A DNA stretch of 64,000 nucleotides from JACKFE01 sp050248735. GTDB taxonomy: Bacteria; Nitrospirota; Nitrospiria; Nitrospirales; UBA8639. Positions 18,061 through 28,228 of the stretch are shown here, piece by piece. A program made the position numbers and the translations under genes. The number at the start of each line of letters is the position of its first letter. Positions within the stretch are counted from its first letter, which is position 1. The stretch spans positions 186,001 to 250,000 of the forward strand of contig JBFWRU010000002.1 of NCBI GenBank assembly GCA_050248735.1, read 5' to 3'. The notes under the pieces were generated by a model. That model was not told the DNA's origin and made no database searches. It saw nothing but the letters and a program-made list of their open reading frames with translations.

Positions 18061-21033
18061 GTGGACCATCTGATGGATATGTCCTCCTTGTTTGGCCAGA
18101 GCATGCATTCCTCCCTTTTCCGCAGTTTATGGGATGGGATGATCTCCGGCGTCTGTTTCCTTGATTCACGCGGGACTCTGGTGGCGGTCAATGGTTCGGG
18201 CTCCCACATCTTAGGTTGGGGAGCCCAAATGCCGGTCGGAGAATTATGTCACGATTTGATCGGATGTGAGGTCCCGAACCCGAACAGTGATGAGATGGTG
18301 TGTCCCCTCCACGGATTGATTCAAGAAAAGAAAATGTTTTGGGTTCCTCGAGCGAGATTGCGCGGCCGGCATCAGCAATGGTGCTGGGTGGAATTAAAGG
18401 GGATGATCCTGGACGATATGAGAGAGTCCGGATTTCTGTTGATTTTTCGCGATTTGAGCGCAGATATGAAGCTCGATCAGGATTGCCGACGTCTCGCCAC
18501 CATTCCGGAAGAATGTCCTTTTCCGATTATTGAAGTAGATGCGGCCGGGAATTTGGTGTATGCCAATTCGGCCATGATGGATCTCATGGAATATGCAGGG
18601 ATTCGTGCCGATGGATTTTCCATGGCGCTTCCGGACCACTTTTCCCAAAGTGCAGGCCGTTGGTTGTATCAGGGGTATGTGGAACGAAATTTCGAGGTGA
18701 CAGTGGGACACCGACAGTTCGTATGGACATTTTCCCCGCATCCGGAATTGGGACTTCTCCGTGGGTATGGGATGGATATCACCGATCGCAAATTGGCGGA
18801 AAGGGAATTGATCGGTTTTGCGGATATGCTGGAAAAGAAAAATGAGGAATTGGATCAGGCGTTGTTCAAGGCGGAGGAAGCGACCAGAGCCAAAGCCGCC
18901 TTTCTCGCCACGATGAGTCATGAAATCCGGACTCCCTTAAACGGGATAATCGGTATGGCGGAATTATTGTTAACGTCACCCCTGTCGCGGGAGCAACAGG
19001 AAAGCGCCGCCATTATCCAAAAGTCCGGCAGCGTATTGTTGACTATTATGAATGACATTTTGGATTTTTCAAAAATTGAGTCCGGGCATTTCGCTTTGGA
19101 AACAATTGGGTTTAATCCCCGTATTCTTCTGGAAGAGGTGATCGACCTTTTTTCAGAACGAGCATACCGGAAGGGGCTGGATCTGGCGGGATATGTTGAG
19201 CCGGATATTCCTCAGAGCCTGTTAGGCGATCCTCATCGTCTTCGTCAGATCCTCGCCAACTTTATATCCAATGCGCTGAAGTTCACCGAGAATGGATACG
19301 TCCGTGTTCATGTCACGCGAGCCGGCAAGGAAAATGATGGTTTTTTCGCGGACGCACGCCAATCTTCCCACTCCCTTCAGGATGGGAGTCGAAGCCTTGG
19401 TCTCCGGTTTTCGGTCCAGGACACCGGAATCGGTGTTACGTCGGATGTGCAAAGAAAAATTTTTCATGTATTTACCCAAGCCGATGCCTCAACCAGTCGA
19501 AAGTTTGGAGGCAGTGGGCTGGGATTGGCCATCTGTAAGCAATTAGCGGAATTGATGAACGGTCGGGTCGGTGTGAACAGCCAACTGGGGCACGGTACGA
19601 CGTTTTGGTGTGACATCCCGTTCCTGATTCCCGAACCCTCATCGCTCGATGCCGAGGTGTTATCGCCGGTTTGGAACCGAGGGGCCGTCGGCCTTCTGGG
19701 ACTTTCGGTCGGGACAGGGTGGTTGCTCGAGAAATTATTACGGGAATATCGGATTCCGATCGTATCCTGGGAGAAACTGTTGGATGCGGAGAGAGCCCTT
19801 GAGACCATTTCTGCGGTGGAACATCCTATCGATGGGGTGTTTGTGAACCGGTATCTTCCCCAGGAAGCGGTGCAGGTGTGGGTGAGTCAGGTGCGCGAAC
19901 GGTACCCTTCGATGGTGGTGTGGTGGGTGGAAAATTTTTGGGATGGCACGGCGGATCAGGACAGAAAAGAAACATTGACCATTCCAGTCCACCGATCCCA
20001 TGTCACTCATGTTCTTTTTTCCTCATCCAACAGACTGGAATTGAAAAAACCGGAAATTGATGTGTCCCCCGTCCTGTCGTACCCCGCGAGGGATCTGTTG
20101 CCGGGCCAATTCGCCAGCGGGGAAATTCCTCAGGAAGGCCCCGTCATTCTCATTGTGGAAGATAATCCCGTGAATCAAAAAGTCGCCGTGGGGATGGTTT
20201 CAAAATTGGGATATAAGGTGTTGTTGGCTGAAACGGGCAGGCAGGCGCTTGATCTGTTGAAAGAGCAGGTTGTGGATGCGGTCTTCATGGATTGGCAAAT
20301 GCCGGAAATGGATGGGTTTGAAGCCACGCTTCGGATTCGTGTTTTAGAAAGCGAAGGTGAATTGGCTTCCCGGAAAAACGATTCCCGCAAAGGAGAGGGG
20401 GAACAGATCCGCCGGTTGCCGATTATCGGGATGACTGCTAATGCGTCACCTGAACATCGTGAGCAATGCCTGAAGATGGGCATGGATGATTGTCTCAATA
20501 AGCCGATCACCATGGAAAGGCTCCGTGTGACGTTATGCCGATGGGTTACGGGTCTTGATGGTAACGGGAAAGAATGGAAATGGCCCCAGGCTCCTGTGCT
20601 CATGAAGAAGCCCTTTTCGAACTGTTCGGTTCCTTGGAGTCAGCCGGAGGAGCGGTCCGTTCAGTCCTCACGATCTGACGAATCGTATGCTTGGGGGCAG
20701 GCCCTTGAGTTTATGGAGGGTGATCAAGAATTGTTGGATTCATTATTCCGGATTTTTACCGAAACGACCCCAGCTATTATCCTGGCTTTGGAAGACGCTG
20801 TCGTGGCTGAAGATCGTCAGAAGGTATTCCGGTGTGCGCACCAATTGAGAGGTGCCTTTGGAGCTTTAAGGGCCGTAGAGGCGATGGAACAGGCCGGTGT
20901 ACTCGAAAAACATGCACTCTCGGCAGATATGAGTGTCTTGCGGGAACAGGTGCAGGGCTTACAATTGACCGTTGAAAGACTGATAACCCAATTTGCTCGG
21001 CAGCACGAAAAAGTAAATGAAAATGCTTCGTAA
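18061..21033 (+). CDS. Hybrid histidine kinase with receiver and HPt domains
   Basis: The 990-residue protein lacks obvious membrane helices and appears soluble. Order: two PAS-like domains (about 15-250), a short coiled coil, the HisKA dimerisation domain with H287 in MSHEIRTPLNG, an ATPase domain ending near 540, and a degenerate receiver-like segment (about 545-660). A complete receiver (VEDNPVNQK; phospho-acceptor D744 in MDWQMPEMDG) and a C-terminal HPt domain with H927 (AHQLRGAFG) follow. It therefore carries a full internal phosphorelay. No partner output regulator is adjacent. The start is GTG 18061 or ATG 18073; neither has a strong ribosome site. Confidence 0.9.
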   Translation: MDHLMDMSSLFGQSMHSSLFRSLWDGMISGVCFLDSRGTLVAVNGSGSHILGWGAQMPVGELCHDLIGCEVPNPNSDEMVCPLHGLIQEKKMFWVPRARLRGRHQQWCWVELKGMILDDMRESGFLLIFRDLSADMKLDQDCRRLATIPEECPFPIIEVDAAGNLVYANSAMMDLMEYAGIRADGFSMALPDHFSQSAGRWLYQGYVERNFEVTVGHRQFVWTFSPHPELGLLRGYGMDITDRKLAERELIGFADMLEKKNEELDQALFKAEEATRAKAAFLATMSHEIRTPLNGIIGMAELLLTSPLSREQQESAAIIQKSGSVLLTIMNDILDFSKIESGHFALETIGFNPRILLEEVIDLFSERAYRKGLDLAGYVEPDIPQSLLGDPHRLRQILANFISNALKFTENGYVRVHVTRAGKENDGFFADARQSSHSLQDGSRSLGLRFSVQDTGIGVTSDVQRKIFHVFTQADASTSRKFGGSGLGLAICKQLAELMNGRVGVNSQLGHGTTFWCDIPFLIPEPSSLDAEVLSPVWNRGAVGLLGLSVGTGWLLEKLLREYRIPIVSWEKLLDAERALETISAVEHPIDGVFVNRYLPQEAVQVWVSQVRERYPSMVVWWVENFWDGTADQDRKETLTIPVHRSHVTHVLFSSSNRLELKKPEIDVSPVLSYPARDLLPGQFASGEIPQEGPVILIVEDNPVNQKVAVGMVSKLGYKVLLAETGRQALDLLKEQVVDAVFMDWQMPEMDGFEATLRIRVLESEGELASRKNDSRKGEGEQIRRLPIIGMTANASPEHREQCLKMGMDDCLNKPITMERLRVTLCRWVTGLDGNGKEWKWPQAPVLMKKPFSNCSVPWSQPEERSVQSSRSDESYAWGQALEFMEGDQELLDSLFRIFTETTPAIILALEDAVVAEDRQKVFRCAHQLRGAFGALRAVEAMEQAGVLEKHALSADMSVLREQVQGLQLTVERLITQFARQHEKVNENAS

Positions 21034-21195
21034 GTGGGATGTCCGGTAATTGTTGTCCCATATCCGGCAGAATTGTTTGCAGGAATCAGATGGCCTATAC
21101 ATCAATTATTCGCTATTGGCAATGAACGCTTAAGTTTTCAAATTATTGATCCGATACGTGAACCATTACTGACCAACTCTTATGAGGGTATACCA

Positions 21196-21420
21196 ATGAA
21201 AGATTTGTTGACCTTAAGTGAAGTGTCCACTTTTTTGAAAGTTCCCAAGTCAACCATTTACAAGTTGGCCCGTGAGCGAAGATTGCCGGGGCACAAGGTG
21301 GGGAAGCATTGGCGTTTTGTCCGGGAGGAAATTGAAGCGTGGGTGCAGAATGCCGGCGCGGAAGAAACGGTGGGAGCCATTCCACAGAATGGCGGCCGGG
21401 AACGGTTTAGTCTGAATTAA
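21196..21420 (+). CDS. Small excisionase-type helix-turn-helix protein
   Basis: This 74-residue protein consists mainly of a MerR/excisionase-like winged helix domain of the HTH_17 type (LLTLSEVSTFLKVPKSTIYKL, then KHWRFVREEIEAW). The ATG 21196 follows GAGGG. The open frame extends upstream but without homology. Such proteins bind DNA as small regulators; no integrase or phage gene is nearby, so a regulatory role is more likely than excision. Target unknown. Confidence 0.8.
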   Translation: MKDLLTLSEVSTFLKVPKSTIYKLARERRLPGHKVGKHWRFVREEIEAWVQNAGAEETVGAIPQNGGRERFSLN

Positions 21421-21928
21421 GGTCTGGTCTAACATTCTCCGAGGACGTTCGGAGAATTCAATCCGGGAGATCATGAATTCGCCCCCTCAGGGGCGCCCTT
21501 GCCTATTCTCCATTCCTTCTCCGCCTTGTTCCTTCCATAAGGATCTTTCGCGTTACTGTTCTCTTTGATCATACACTCTTTGCTTAGAGGGAATTTACCC
21601 AAGGCGATTCCGTACGCATCGTGTCGGTCTGGGTTCTCGATTCAGGAATCAAAGGTGAAATTTCTTATGGGATTCCCGGCTGACGGCTCATCGGCGATCT
21701 TTAGTATTGAGAAATTGTTTAAAGGAAAAGAACGGAAAATTCTGAGATGAAAAGTTAAAAGATTCCCAGTGTGACGACTTAAGAACGATTGGCAATAAAC
21801 CGAATTTTGAATAGTTAGGTCCTTGCGAACAAAAACCTTTGGAATGATGGGTATGGGCAGGGGTGAGAGGGGAGTCGTGCAGGAATAATCCAGGCGTCGG
21901 TTAAACGCTTTATTGTAAGGAGCCCGTT
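21421..21928. other. 508-base gap before cheY
   Basis: Apart from the two hairpins near its start, this gap has no gene I can support; a 61-codon ORF at 21565 has no recognisable features. The promoter for the cheY-cheZ-cheA operon should lie here, but I found no good sigma54 or sigma28 match. Confidence 0.5.
21434..21457. repeat. Perfect 9-bp inverted repeat
   Basis: ATTCTCCGA and TCGGAGAAT are separated by 6 bases and lie 13 bases after the HTH gene stop. No T-run follows, so it is not a classical terminator. A second hairpin (CGCCCC, loop CTCA, GGGGCG) is at 21480-21495. They may together end transcription, or the first could be an operator. Confidence 0.5.
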
Positions 21929-22327
21929 ATGATCGATACCAGTATTAAAGTGTTGGTGGTGGATGATATGTCCACGATGCGACGAATTGTGAAGAACGTA
22001 TTACGGCAAATCGGATTCTCAGACATTATGGAAGCTGAAAATGGCCAGGATGCTTTTACCAAATTAAAAGCCGGAGGCTTTGGGTTGGTGGTGTCCGACT
22101 GGAATATGCCGGTGATGCAAGGGATCGAATTGCTTCGAGCCGTCCGGGCAGATCCGGACTTAAAGAGCCTTCCATTTTTGATGGTGACGGCGGAGGCCCA
22201 AAAGGAAAATATCATTGAGGCGGTCCAAGCGGGAGTCAGTAACTATGTGGTGAAACCTTTTACCGCTGAAGCCCTGCAGGAAAAATTGGAAAAAATCTTC
22301 GCCAAGGTTCAGGCGGTAAAATCCTAG
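21929..22327 (+). CDS. cheY: Chemotaxis response regulator CheY
   Basis: CheY-P binds the flagellar switch and changes rotation. The 132-residue single receiver domain has the acidic pair D12/D13, phospho-acceptor D57 (SDWNMP), the switch Thr in VTAEA and Lys in VVKPF. This matches the classical CheY pattern almost position for position. TAAGGAG precedes the start. It heads the operon cheY-cheZ-cheA-cheV. Confidence 0.95.
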   Translation: MIDTSIKVLVVDDMSTMRRIVKNVLRQIGFSDIMEAENGQDAFTKLKAGGFGLVVSDWNMPVMQGIELLRAVRADPDLKSLPFLMVTAEAQKENIIEAVQAGVSNYVVKPFTAEALQEKLEKIFAKVQAVKS

Positions 22328-22357
22328 CCCACTGAGAGCATTGAGAAGGAGACATCT

Positions 22358-22993
22358 ATGCTTGTTGATCGAAGCTTTGACGCGAATTCCGACCAACCGG
22401 ATACGGAGGAAGACACTGAGAGAGACAGTACGATCTATGCCGAACTGGCTGAGTTGACCAAATATGTAGAAATGATGACCAAAACCATACGGGATATGGA
22501 AACGCCTGTGGCGAGTACGTCCGACCAACTTCCGCAAGCGACCAAACATTTGAGTGATTTAGCCAAACTGACCGAGGAAGGCACCCACAAGGTATTAACC
22601 ATCACGGAGGAAATGGAAAGGCGTCGGGAGCATATGATGAGTGCCTTAGCGACTCTTAAGAGGAATCTGAGTGGTGATCAGATCGCCCATGTGGACGACC
22701 TCCTTGATCACCTGAAAGTCGATGAGCAGCATCTCATGAATATTCACGTGGCCTTATCGTTTCAAGATTTAGTGGCGCAGCGGGTGGCCAAATTGGTGAC
22801 CATTCTTAATGAGGTTCAACATAAATTACTCAAGCTGGTCGTGGTGTTTGGGATTCAACAGAAAATGATGGGGAAAAATAAAAAGCTAGAAGGTCGGGGA
22901 TATGAAATGCTCAAGCAGTTGGAGGCGTCAAAAACCAGTGCCCTGGAACAGAATCTCGTTGACGATATTTTGTCGGAATTCGGGTGCTCGTAA
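22358..22993 (+). CDS. cheZ: CheY-P phosphatase CheZ
   Basis: CheZ dephosphorylates CheY-P. The 211-residue protein is almost wholly helical. It contains the typical segment ALSFQDLVAQRV followed by a long helix, and ends with QNLVDDILSEFG, resembling the C-terminal CheY-binding peptide of CheZ. It lies 31 bases after cheY. A CheX-like phosphatase is also encoded at 15175, so two unrelated phosphatase families coexist here. Confidence 0.9.
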   Translation: MLVDRSFDANSDQPDTEEDTERDSTIYAELAELTKYVEMMTKTIRDMETPVASTSDQLPQATKHLSDLAKLTEEGTHKVLTITEEMERRREHMMSALATLKRNLSGDQIAHVDDLLDHLKVDEQHLMNIHVALSFQDLVAQRVAKLVTILNEVQHKLLKLVVVFGIQQKMMGKNKKLEGRGYEMLKQLEASKTSALEQNLVDDILSEFGCS

Positions 22994-23046
22994 GATAGAG
23001 AACCCACGGACATGGTGAAGAGCGAAGGGCAGATAAAGGATACATT

Positions 23047-24942
23047 ATGAACGACGAAATGCAAGAAATATTAAATGATTTCTTGGCGGAAAGTTCGGAA
23101 ATGTTGGAGGCCTTAGACCAACATTTTGTGAAATTGGAGTCGGAACCGTCCAATACCGAATTGTTAAACGAAATTTTCCGTTGCATGCACAGTATGAAGG
23201 GGTCTGCCGGATTCCTGGGGTTTACCCATCTGGTGGAAGTGGCCCACCAGGGGGAAAGTCTTTTGAATAAACTCCGGCAAGGTGAAATGACGGTATCCCC
23301 CTTTATTATCGATATCATTTTGGAAGCCGTGGATGCGGTCAAAGCCCTGCAGGCGGATATCCGGGCAACCGGAGAAGACTGTCATGTCGAAACCGATATG
23401 ATTGTCAACAAACTCACTCTCACCATGGAGAGTGCTGCCGATTTATGTCCGCCACCACCCATTTCAGCCTCTAAAAAATCCGAAAGTGCGCCATCCGTTT
23501 CCTCTATTCCGGACTCACCCATATCGGGGAAGACGACAGAAGTTTCCGAAGAACCCGAAGGTTCCTTGCCAGGAAACCCTGAACAGGAAATGGAAGGAAA
23601 GTCCAAAGAAGAAGAGACGCCGCCTCCGGCACAGGACCCTGGCCCCGGATTATCGGAAGTGCTCGATAAAATGAAGGAAGCCGCTTCACGCACACTTCAG
23701 GCCGCTCATCCCAGTACTGCCAAAACGGCTGGGGGTAAGGAAGAAGACCAAACGGTCAGAGTGGAAACAAGGCGCTTGGACCATGTCATGAATCTAGTCG
23801 GCGAACTGGTGTTAAACCGAAATCGTTTGATGAAGCTCGGATTTGGGTTGGAAGAACAATATGAAACGAATGCATTGGTCAGGGAGTTAAGCATTACCTT
23901 GGCTCAATTGAATCTCGTAACCTCGGACTTGCAACTGGCCGTGATGAAAACCCGGATGGTGCCGATCCGAAAGGTGTTTTCCCGTTTTCCACGCTTGGTG
24001 CGTGATGTGGCCAGTAAACTTGGCAAGCATGTGCGTTTGGAATTGGCAGGAGAAGATACCGAGGTGGACAAATCCGTAGCGGATGAACTGGGCGACCCCT
24101 TGGTCCATCTCGTTCGGAATTCGATGGATCATGGTCTGGAAACCAGTGAGGAACGGAAACTAAAAGGAAAGAGTCACGAAGGCTATGTTCGACTATCCGC
24201 CTATCAAGAAGGTAATAGTATTGTGATTCGTGTTGAAGACGACGGCCGAGGGTTGCAGGTGGATAAAATCGCCGCCAAGGCGGTGGCCAAGGGGCTCGTG
24301 TCTGAAACCGATCTGAGTGCCATGGCACCCAAAGATATTATGAATATGATTTTTCTTCCCGGTTTTAGCACCGCTGAACAGGTCAGCGACTTATCCGGCC
24401 GTGGAGTGGGCATGGATGTCGTCCGCACGAACATCAGCCGGATGAATGGCAGTTTGGATTTGGATTCGGAACTAGGCAGGGGAAGTCTGGTGACGATTAA
24501 ACTGCCCTTGACCGTGGCCATTATTCAGGCACTGATGGTGGAGGTGGAATGCGCCACATTTGCGATTCCGTTGGCGTCGGTGATTGAGGCGGTCAAAGTG
24601 AAAAAGGACGAAATCAAAAGTGTGAATGGACAGGCCGTGCTGAATCTTCGTGAACGGATCTTGCCGCTCCTGGATCTCGGGCAAGCATTCCATATCCCCA
24701 ATTCAAAAGATACCGAGGAATGTTATGTGGTGGTGGTGGATGTCGGCGAACGGCGGTTCGGAGTCGTGGTAGATCGTCTGAAAGCCCAGGAAGAGGTGGT
24801 CATTAAATCGTTAGGCGAGTATTTGGCAGACGTCCAAGGTGTGGCCGGGGCGACCATTACCGGAGACGGAAAGGTGGTGTTGATTTTGGATATGGCCGAT
24901 CTGGTTGGGGAAGTGCAGTCCACCACTTTAGCTGGAATTTGA
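23047..24942 (+). CDS. cheA: Chemotaxis histidine kinase CheA (module 2), complete
   Basis: The 631-residue kinase has an N-terminal Hpt domain with phospho-acceptor H48 (MHSMKGSAGF), then a Pro/Glu/Ser-rich linker (about 135-230). P3 dimerisation helices (LDHVMNLVGELVL), an ATPase domain (HLVRNSMDHGLE, VEDDGRG, GRGVGMDVV) and a C-terminal CheW-like domain follow. A classical P2 domain is not obvious; the low-complexity linker occupies its place. It is diverged from the CheA at the window start. Its neighbours cheY and cheZ suggest that it is the flagellar-control kinase. Confidence 0.95.
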   Translation: MNDEMQEILNDFLAESSEMLEALDQHFVKLESEPSNTELLNEIFRCMHSMKGSAGFLGFTHLVEVAHQGESLLNKLRQGEMTVSPFIIDIILEAVDAVKALQADIRATGEDCHVETDMIVNKLTLTMESAADLCPPPPISASKKSESAPSVSSIPDSPISGKTTEVSEEPEGSLPGNPEQEMEGKSKEEETPPPAQDPGPGLSEVLDKMKEAASRTLQAAHPSTAKTAGGKEEDQTVRVETRRLDHVMNLVGELVLNRNRLMKLGFGLEEQYETNALVRELSITLAQLNLVTSDLQLAVMKTRMVPIRKVFSRFPRLVRDVASKLGKHVRLELAGEDTEVDKSVADELGDPLVHLVRNSMDHGLETSEERKLKGKSHEGYVRLSAYQEGNSIVIRVEDDGRGLQVDKIAAKAVAKGLVSETDLSAMAPKDIMNMIFLPGFSTAEQVSDLSGRGVGMDVVRTNISRMNGSLDLDSELGRGSLVTIKLPLTVAIIQALMVEVECATFAIPLASVIEAVKVKKDEIKSVNGQAVLNLRERILPLLDLGQAFHIPNSKDTEECYVVVVDVGERRFGVVVDRLKAQEEVVIKSLGEYLADVQGVAGATITGDGKVVLILDMADLVGEVQSTTLAGI

Positions 24943-25047
24943 GGGATCGTTTCCCGAAAACGAAGCAACCTTTCCGGTCATGGCCCGGTTCACGAAAAAG
25001 GGATAGGCGAACTCATCGGATACGAGAAGAGGTGTGAGGAGTACATT

Positions 25048-26022
25048 ATGGCAAAGTGGATGGCAGAAATCGATCAACGAACCCGATTAGCGGGTGCCAA
25101 CAAAATGGAATTATTGATGTTTGATCTGGGTACGGAGGAAATTTACGGCATCAACGTGTTTAAGATCAGGGAAGTCATGAAGCTGCCATTCATCACCAAA
25201 ATTCCCGATTCGGATCCGAGAGTTCTGGGTATCGTCAATTTACGCGGGGAAAATGTGGCCTTAGTCGATTTAAAGCAGGCGATCGGCCTGGGGCCATTGG
25301 ACCCGGCAGGGGGAAAGCTCATTATTGCTGAGTATAACGACAATAAGCAGGGGTTTTTGGTTAAAGGGGTGGATCGAATTATCAGGATGTCGTGGGAAAA
25401 AATTCAAGTTCCGCCGCCGATGGTGCAGTCTAGTCGACAGGGAGCGGTGACGGCGGTCACCAAACTTGATGACGGCCGAATGGTCCTGATTTTAGATGTG
25501 GAAAAAGTTTTGGCTGAACTTCACCCCAGAATGGACGATGAAATTTATATGGGTATTGAGGCCGTGAAGGAATTAGAGGGAAAGCGTGTCTTGCTCGCGG
25601 ACGATTCGTTGGTGGCCAGAAAGCAAATTACAAAAACATTGGAACGTCTCGGGATGACGTGGGAAGAAACGCAAACCGGGCGGGAGGCCCTCAATCGGTT
25701 ACGGCAATGTGCAGAGCTTTGCGAGAAACTTGATCAGTCCATTCTTCAGTATTTTGTGGGAATCATCACCGATATTGAAATGCCGGAAATGGACGGGTTT
25801 TCCCTGACAAAACATATTCGAGAGGACCCGCGTCTCCAGGAATTGCCTGTGCTCATGCATTCCTCCCTGTCCGGACAATGTAATGTGGATAAAGGCAAAT
25901 CCGTCGGAGTGACCGATTATGTGACAAAATTTCATCCGACGGATTTGCGGGACAAACTGTTGGAGCATATCGGGCAGAAGCCGCATACGGCCGTATCGGC
26001 TGGATCGGGTGCCAAACGGTAA
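25048..26022 (+). CDS. cheV: CheV adaptor (CheW-receiver fusion)
   Basis: CheV is a CheW-like coupling protein with a receiver domain that damps receptor-kinase signalling. The 324-residue product has a CheW domain (residues about 15-165, with GIVNLRGENVALVDL) and a receiver domain (about 180-305, acidic pair in LLADDS, phospho-acceptor Asp in ITDIEMPEMDG, Lys in VTKFH). GTGAGGAG precedes the start. Confidence 0.93.
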   Translation: MAKWMAEIDQRTRLAGANKMELLMFDLGTEEIYGINVFKIREVMKLPFITKIPDSDPRVLGIVNLRGENVALVDLKQAIGLGPLDPAGGKLIIAEYNDNKQGFLVKGVDRIIRMSWEKIQVPPPMVQSSRQGAVTAVTKLDDGRMVLILDVEKVLAELHPRMDDEIYMGIEAVKELEGKRVLLADDSLVARKQITKTLERLGMTWEETQTGREALNRLRQCAELCEKLDQSILQYFVGIITDIEMPEMDGFSLTKHIREDPRLQELPVLMHSSLSGQCNVDKGKSVGVTDYVTKFHPTDLRDKLLEHIGQKPHTAVSAGSGAKR

Positions 26023-26086
26023 CAGGAGAGTTTGGTCTTTATCCTTTTGCAGCCGTGGCATGTTGAGCCATAAAGGAAGCAATCAC

Positions 26087-28201
26087 ATGAATTGTTTGAA
26101 ACAGATTGGCCTCACAACGAAGTTAGTCCTGTTGTTGGTAGGATTTTCCCTGATCCCGTTAAGCGTGCAAGTGTATTCGCTTTTTCAAACGGCCTCGATT
26201 CTGGAGGAGGAGGTTGGCGTGCAATATCAGGGAGTGGCGGAACGGTTGGCAGAAAAAGTCCTGTTTTCGCTCCAGGAACGGCGTCAAGATGTATTGACAT
26301 TCAGTCAGAATTCTCTCGTGTTGGACCGTGATCGCTGGTATCAACCTGGTCAGGGGCACAATCCGATTGTGGAAGCCCTCAACCGGTATATTCAAACGGC
26401 CGGGGATTACTATCTCATTGAGGTGGTGGATGCCAGCGGACATTTGATCGCCGTCAATGATCGAAACGCTCAAGGGGAACCTCTGCGGACGGATGGTTTA
26501 TACGGTATGAGCTATCGCGGGACTCCATGGTTCCAGGCCTTGTCCACGCAATCCAAGGGTTCTGGGACTGCGAATGACCCTCAGCGTGAGGGACGCACAA
26601 ATCCGGTGTTTGTGGAATATGTGAGTGTGGATCAACACGTTAAAGAGGCTTATCCGGGAAGCAGTGGACTGACCATTGGATTTTCCACAGCGTTGTATGA
26701 AAAGGATGTGGTGGTGGGATATTGGAGCCAGCGCATGAAATTTTCCTCAGTCGAATCGCTCTTTCAGGAAGCGTATCGGGAATTGCGAAAAGGCGGTTTT
26801 CCCAGTGCTGAGCTAAATTTACAAGATGGGCAGGGATTTCTCCTAATCGACTACGCTCCGGCGGTCCATCAGACTGAAGACATGATTCATGATTTTGACA
26901 ATATCCTGTTTAAAATGAATCTGGCCGAAATGGGTTTTATTCCTGCACAAAAAGCTATCCAGGGAGAGTCCGGAGTTTCTCGGCATTTTCATCCCGGTAA
27001 ACAATCCACCCAATTCGTGGGATACAGCCATTTACACGAAGGTAAGGGGTTTCAGGGGACGAATTGGTCCATACTGGTTCAGGTGCCCGAGGAGGAAGCC
27101 TTGGCGCATGTGCACACGATTACTCGAAATACTCTTTTGGAGATGTTGCTGGGGCTGGTCGTGGTGATTCCGATCGGAATCTTCATGGGAAGAAAAATTA
27201 TCAATCGGTTGAGACCGATTTGGGAAGTGGCTGCGAAGGCCGCTCAGGGTGATTTGACTCACCGTGTGCCGGTTCTGACCAGAGATGAATTGGGACAGAT
27301 GGGGCAGGCTTTCAATAATTTACTTGATCAATTGAATACGATGTTGTTGCAAACGCAAAATGTCGCACATTCCGTTTCAGCGGCCTCTCAACAATTGGCC
27401 AAAGCTGGGCACCAGGTGACCCAGGCGAGCCATAATCAGGTGTCCCAAGCCACGCAAGTGGCCCAGGCTGTGGAAGAGATGTCGGCGACGGCGGGAGATA
27501 TGGCCGAGAATACCCATGGTCTGGCCGCTACGGCTAACGAGGTCAACCGGTCAGCCATTCGAGGAGGAGAAATCGTAGCCACCTCCATTCAAGGGATGGA
27601 ATCCGTCTCGAACCGTATTCAGGAGTCCTCAGGTCGGATATATCAATTGGGACAGCGATCGAAAGAAATCGGAGACATTATCGGTGTGATCGAAGATATT
27701 GCCGAACAGACCAACCTGCTGGCTTTGAATGCGGCCATTGAGGCGGCTCGGGCCGGAGATCAGGGGCGAGGGTTTGCCGTGGTGGCCGATGAAGTCAGGA
27801 AGCTCGCGGAGCGAACGGGTAAGGCGACCAAAGAGATTGCCACGGTGATTGAAGCGGTTCAAGCGGGAACACATGAGGCGGTGCGATCGATGGAGAAGGG
27901 GACGGAAGAAGCCAATTCCGGTGTCAAACTCGCGCGGGAAGCCGGAATTCGATTAACGGAGATTGTGAATGGTGTGCAGCGAGTGGTGGATATGATCCAG
28001 CAAATTGCGCATTCGACCCAACAGCAGTCAGATGTCTCCGGCCAAATTGCTTCGAGTATTCAGCAAGTGGCTCAACTCAGTCAGCAAAACCAAGGCCATA
28101 TCCAGGAAGTCGGCATAGCGACTCAAAAATTTACCGCACTGGCTGATGAACTCCAAACGTCTCTTCGACGTTTGACGTTAAAGGGGAAAGTGCTGGCATA
28201 G
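26087..28201 (+). CDS. Methyl-accepting chemotaxis protein, dCache-like sensor, second signalling class
   Basis: The 704-residue receptor has TM1, a large periplasmic sensor related to those at 2525 and 5184 (shared NPIVEALNRYIQTAGDYY-like and TPWFQAL segments), TM2, HAMP (about 385-435) and a signalling domain. Its tip reads QTNLLALNAAIEAARAGDQG and its helices follow a different register and sequence (VVADEVRKLAERT). It ends without a Ser/Pro tether or docking pentapeptide. AAAGGAAG at 26072-26079 selects ATG 26087; the frame itself is open from 26009. It belongs by position to module 2. Confidence 0.92.
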   Translation: MNCLKQIGLTTKLVLLLVGFSLIPLSVQVYSLFQTASILEEEVGVQYQGVAERLAEKVLFSLQERRQDVLTFSQNSLVLDRDRWYQPGQGHNPIVEALNRYIQTAGDYYLIEVVDASGHLIAVNDRNAQGEPLRTDGLYGMSYRGTPWFQALSTQSKGSGTANDPQREGRTNPVFVEYVSVDQHVKEAYPGSSGLTIGFSTALYEKDVVVGYWSQRMKFSSVESLFQEAYRELRKGGFPSAELNLQDGQGFLLIDYAPAVHQTEDMIHDFDNILFKMNLAEMGFIPAQKAIQGESGVSRHFHPGKQSTQFVGYSHLHEGKGFQGTNWSILVQVPEEEALAHVHTITRNTLLEMLLGLVVVIPIGIFMGRKIINRLRPIWEVAAKAAQGDLTHRVPVLTRDELGQMGQAFNNLLDQLNTMLLQTQNVAHSVSAASQQLAKAGHQVTQASHNQVSQATQVAQAVEEMSATAGDMAENTHGLAATANEVNRSAIRGGEIVATSIQGMESVSNRIQESSGRIYQLGQRSKEIGDIIGVIEDIAEQTNLLALNAAIEAARAGDQGRGFAVVADEVRKLAERTGKATKEIATVIEAVQAGTHEAVRSMEKGTEEANSGVKLAREAGIRLTEIVNGVQRVVDMIQQIAHSTQQQSDVSGQIASSIQQVAQLSQQNQGHIQEVGIATQKFTALADELQTSLRRLTLKGKVLA

Positions 28202-28228
28202 AAGGGGCAATTTTCTACGAGGAAACTT

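Noticed and set aside
21434..21457. Inverted repeat as rho-independent terminator
   Set aside because: No T-run follows; kept only as an inverted repeat.
21565..21750. 61-codon ORF before cheY
   Set aside because: No ribosome site or family signature; composition like intergenic DNA.
26053..26075. TGGCAT before the receptor at 26087 as a sigma54 promoter
   Set aside because: There is no GC pair ten bases after the GG; the sequence is a short imperfect inverted repeat (TGGC...GCCA).
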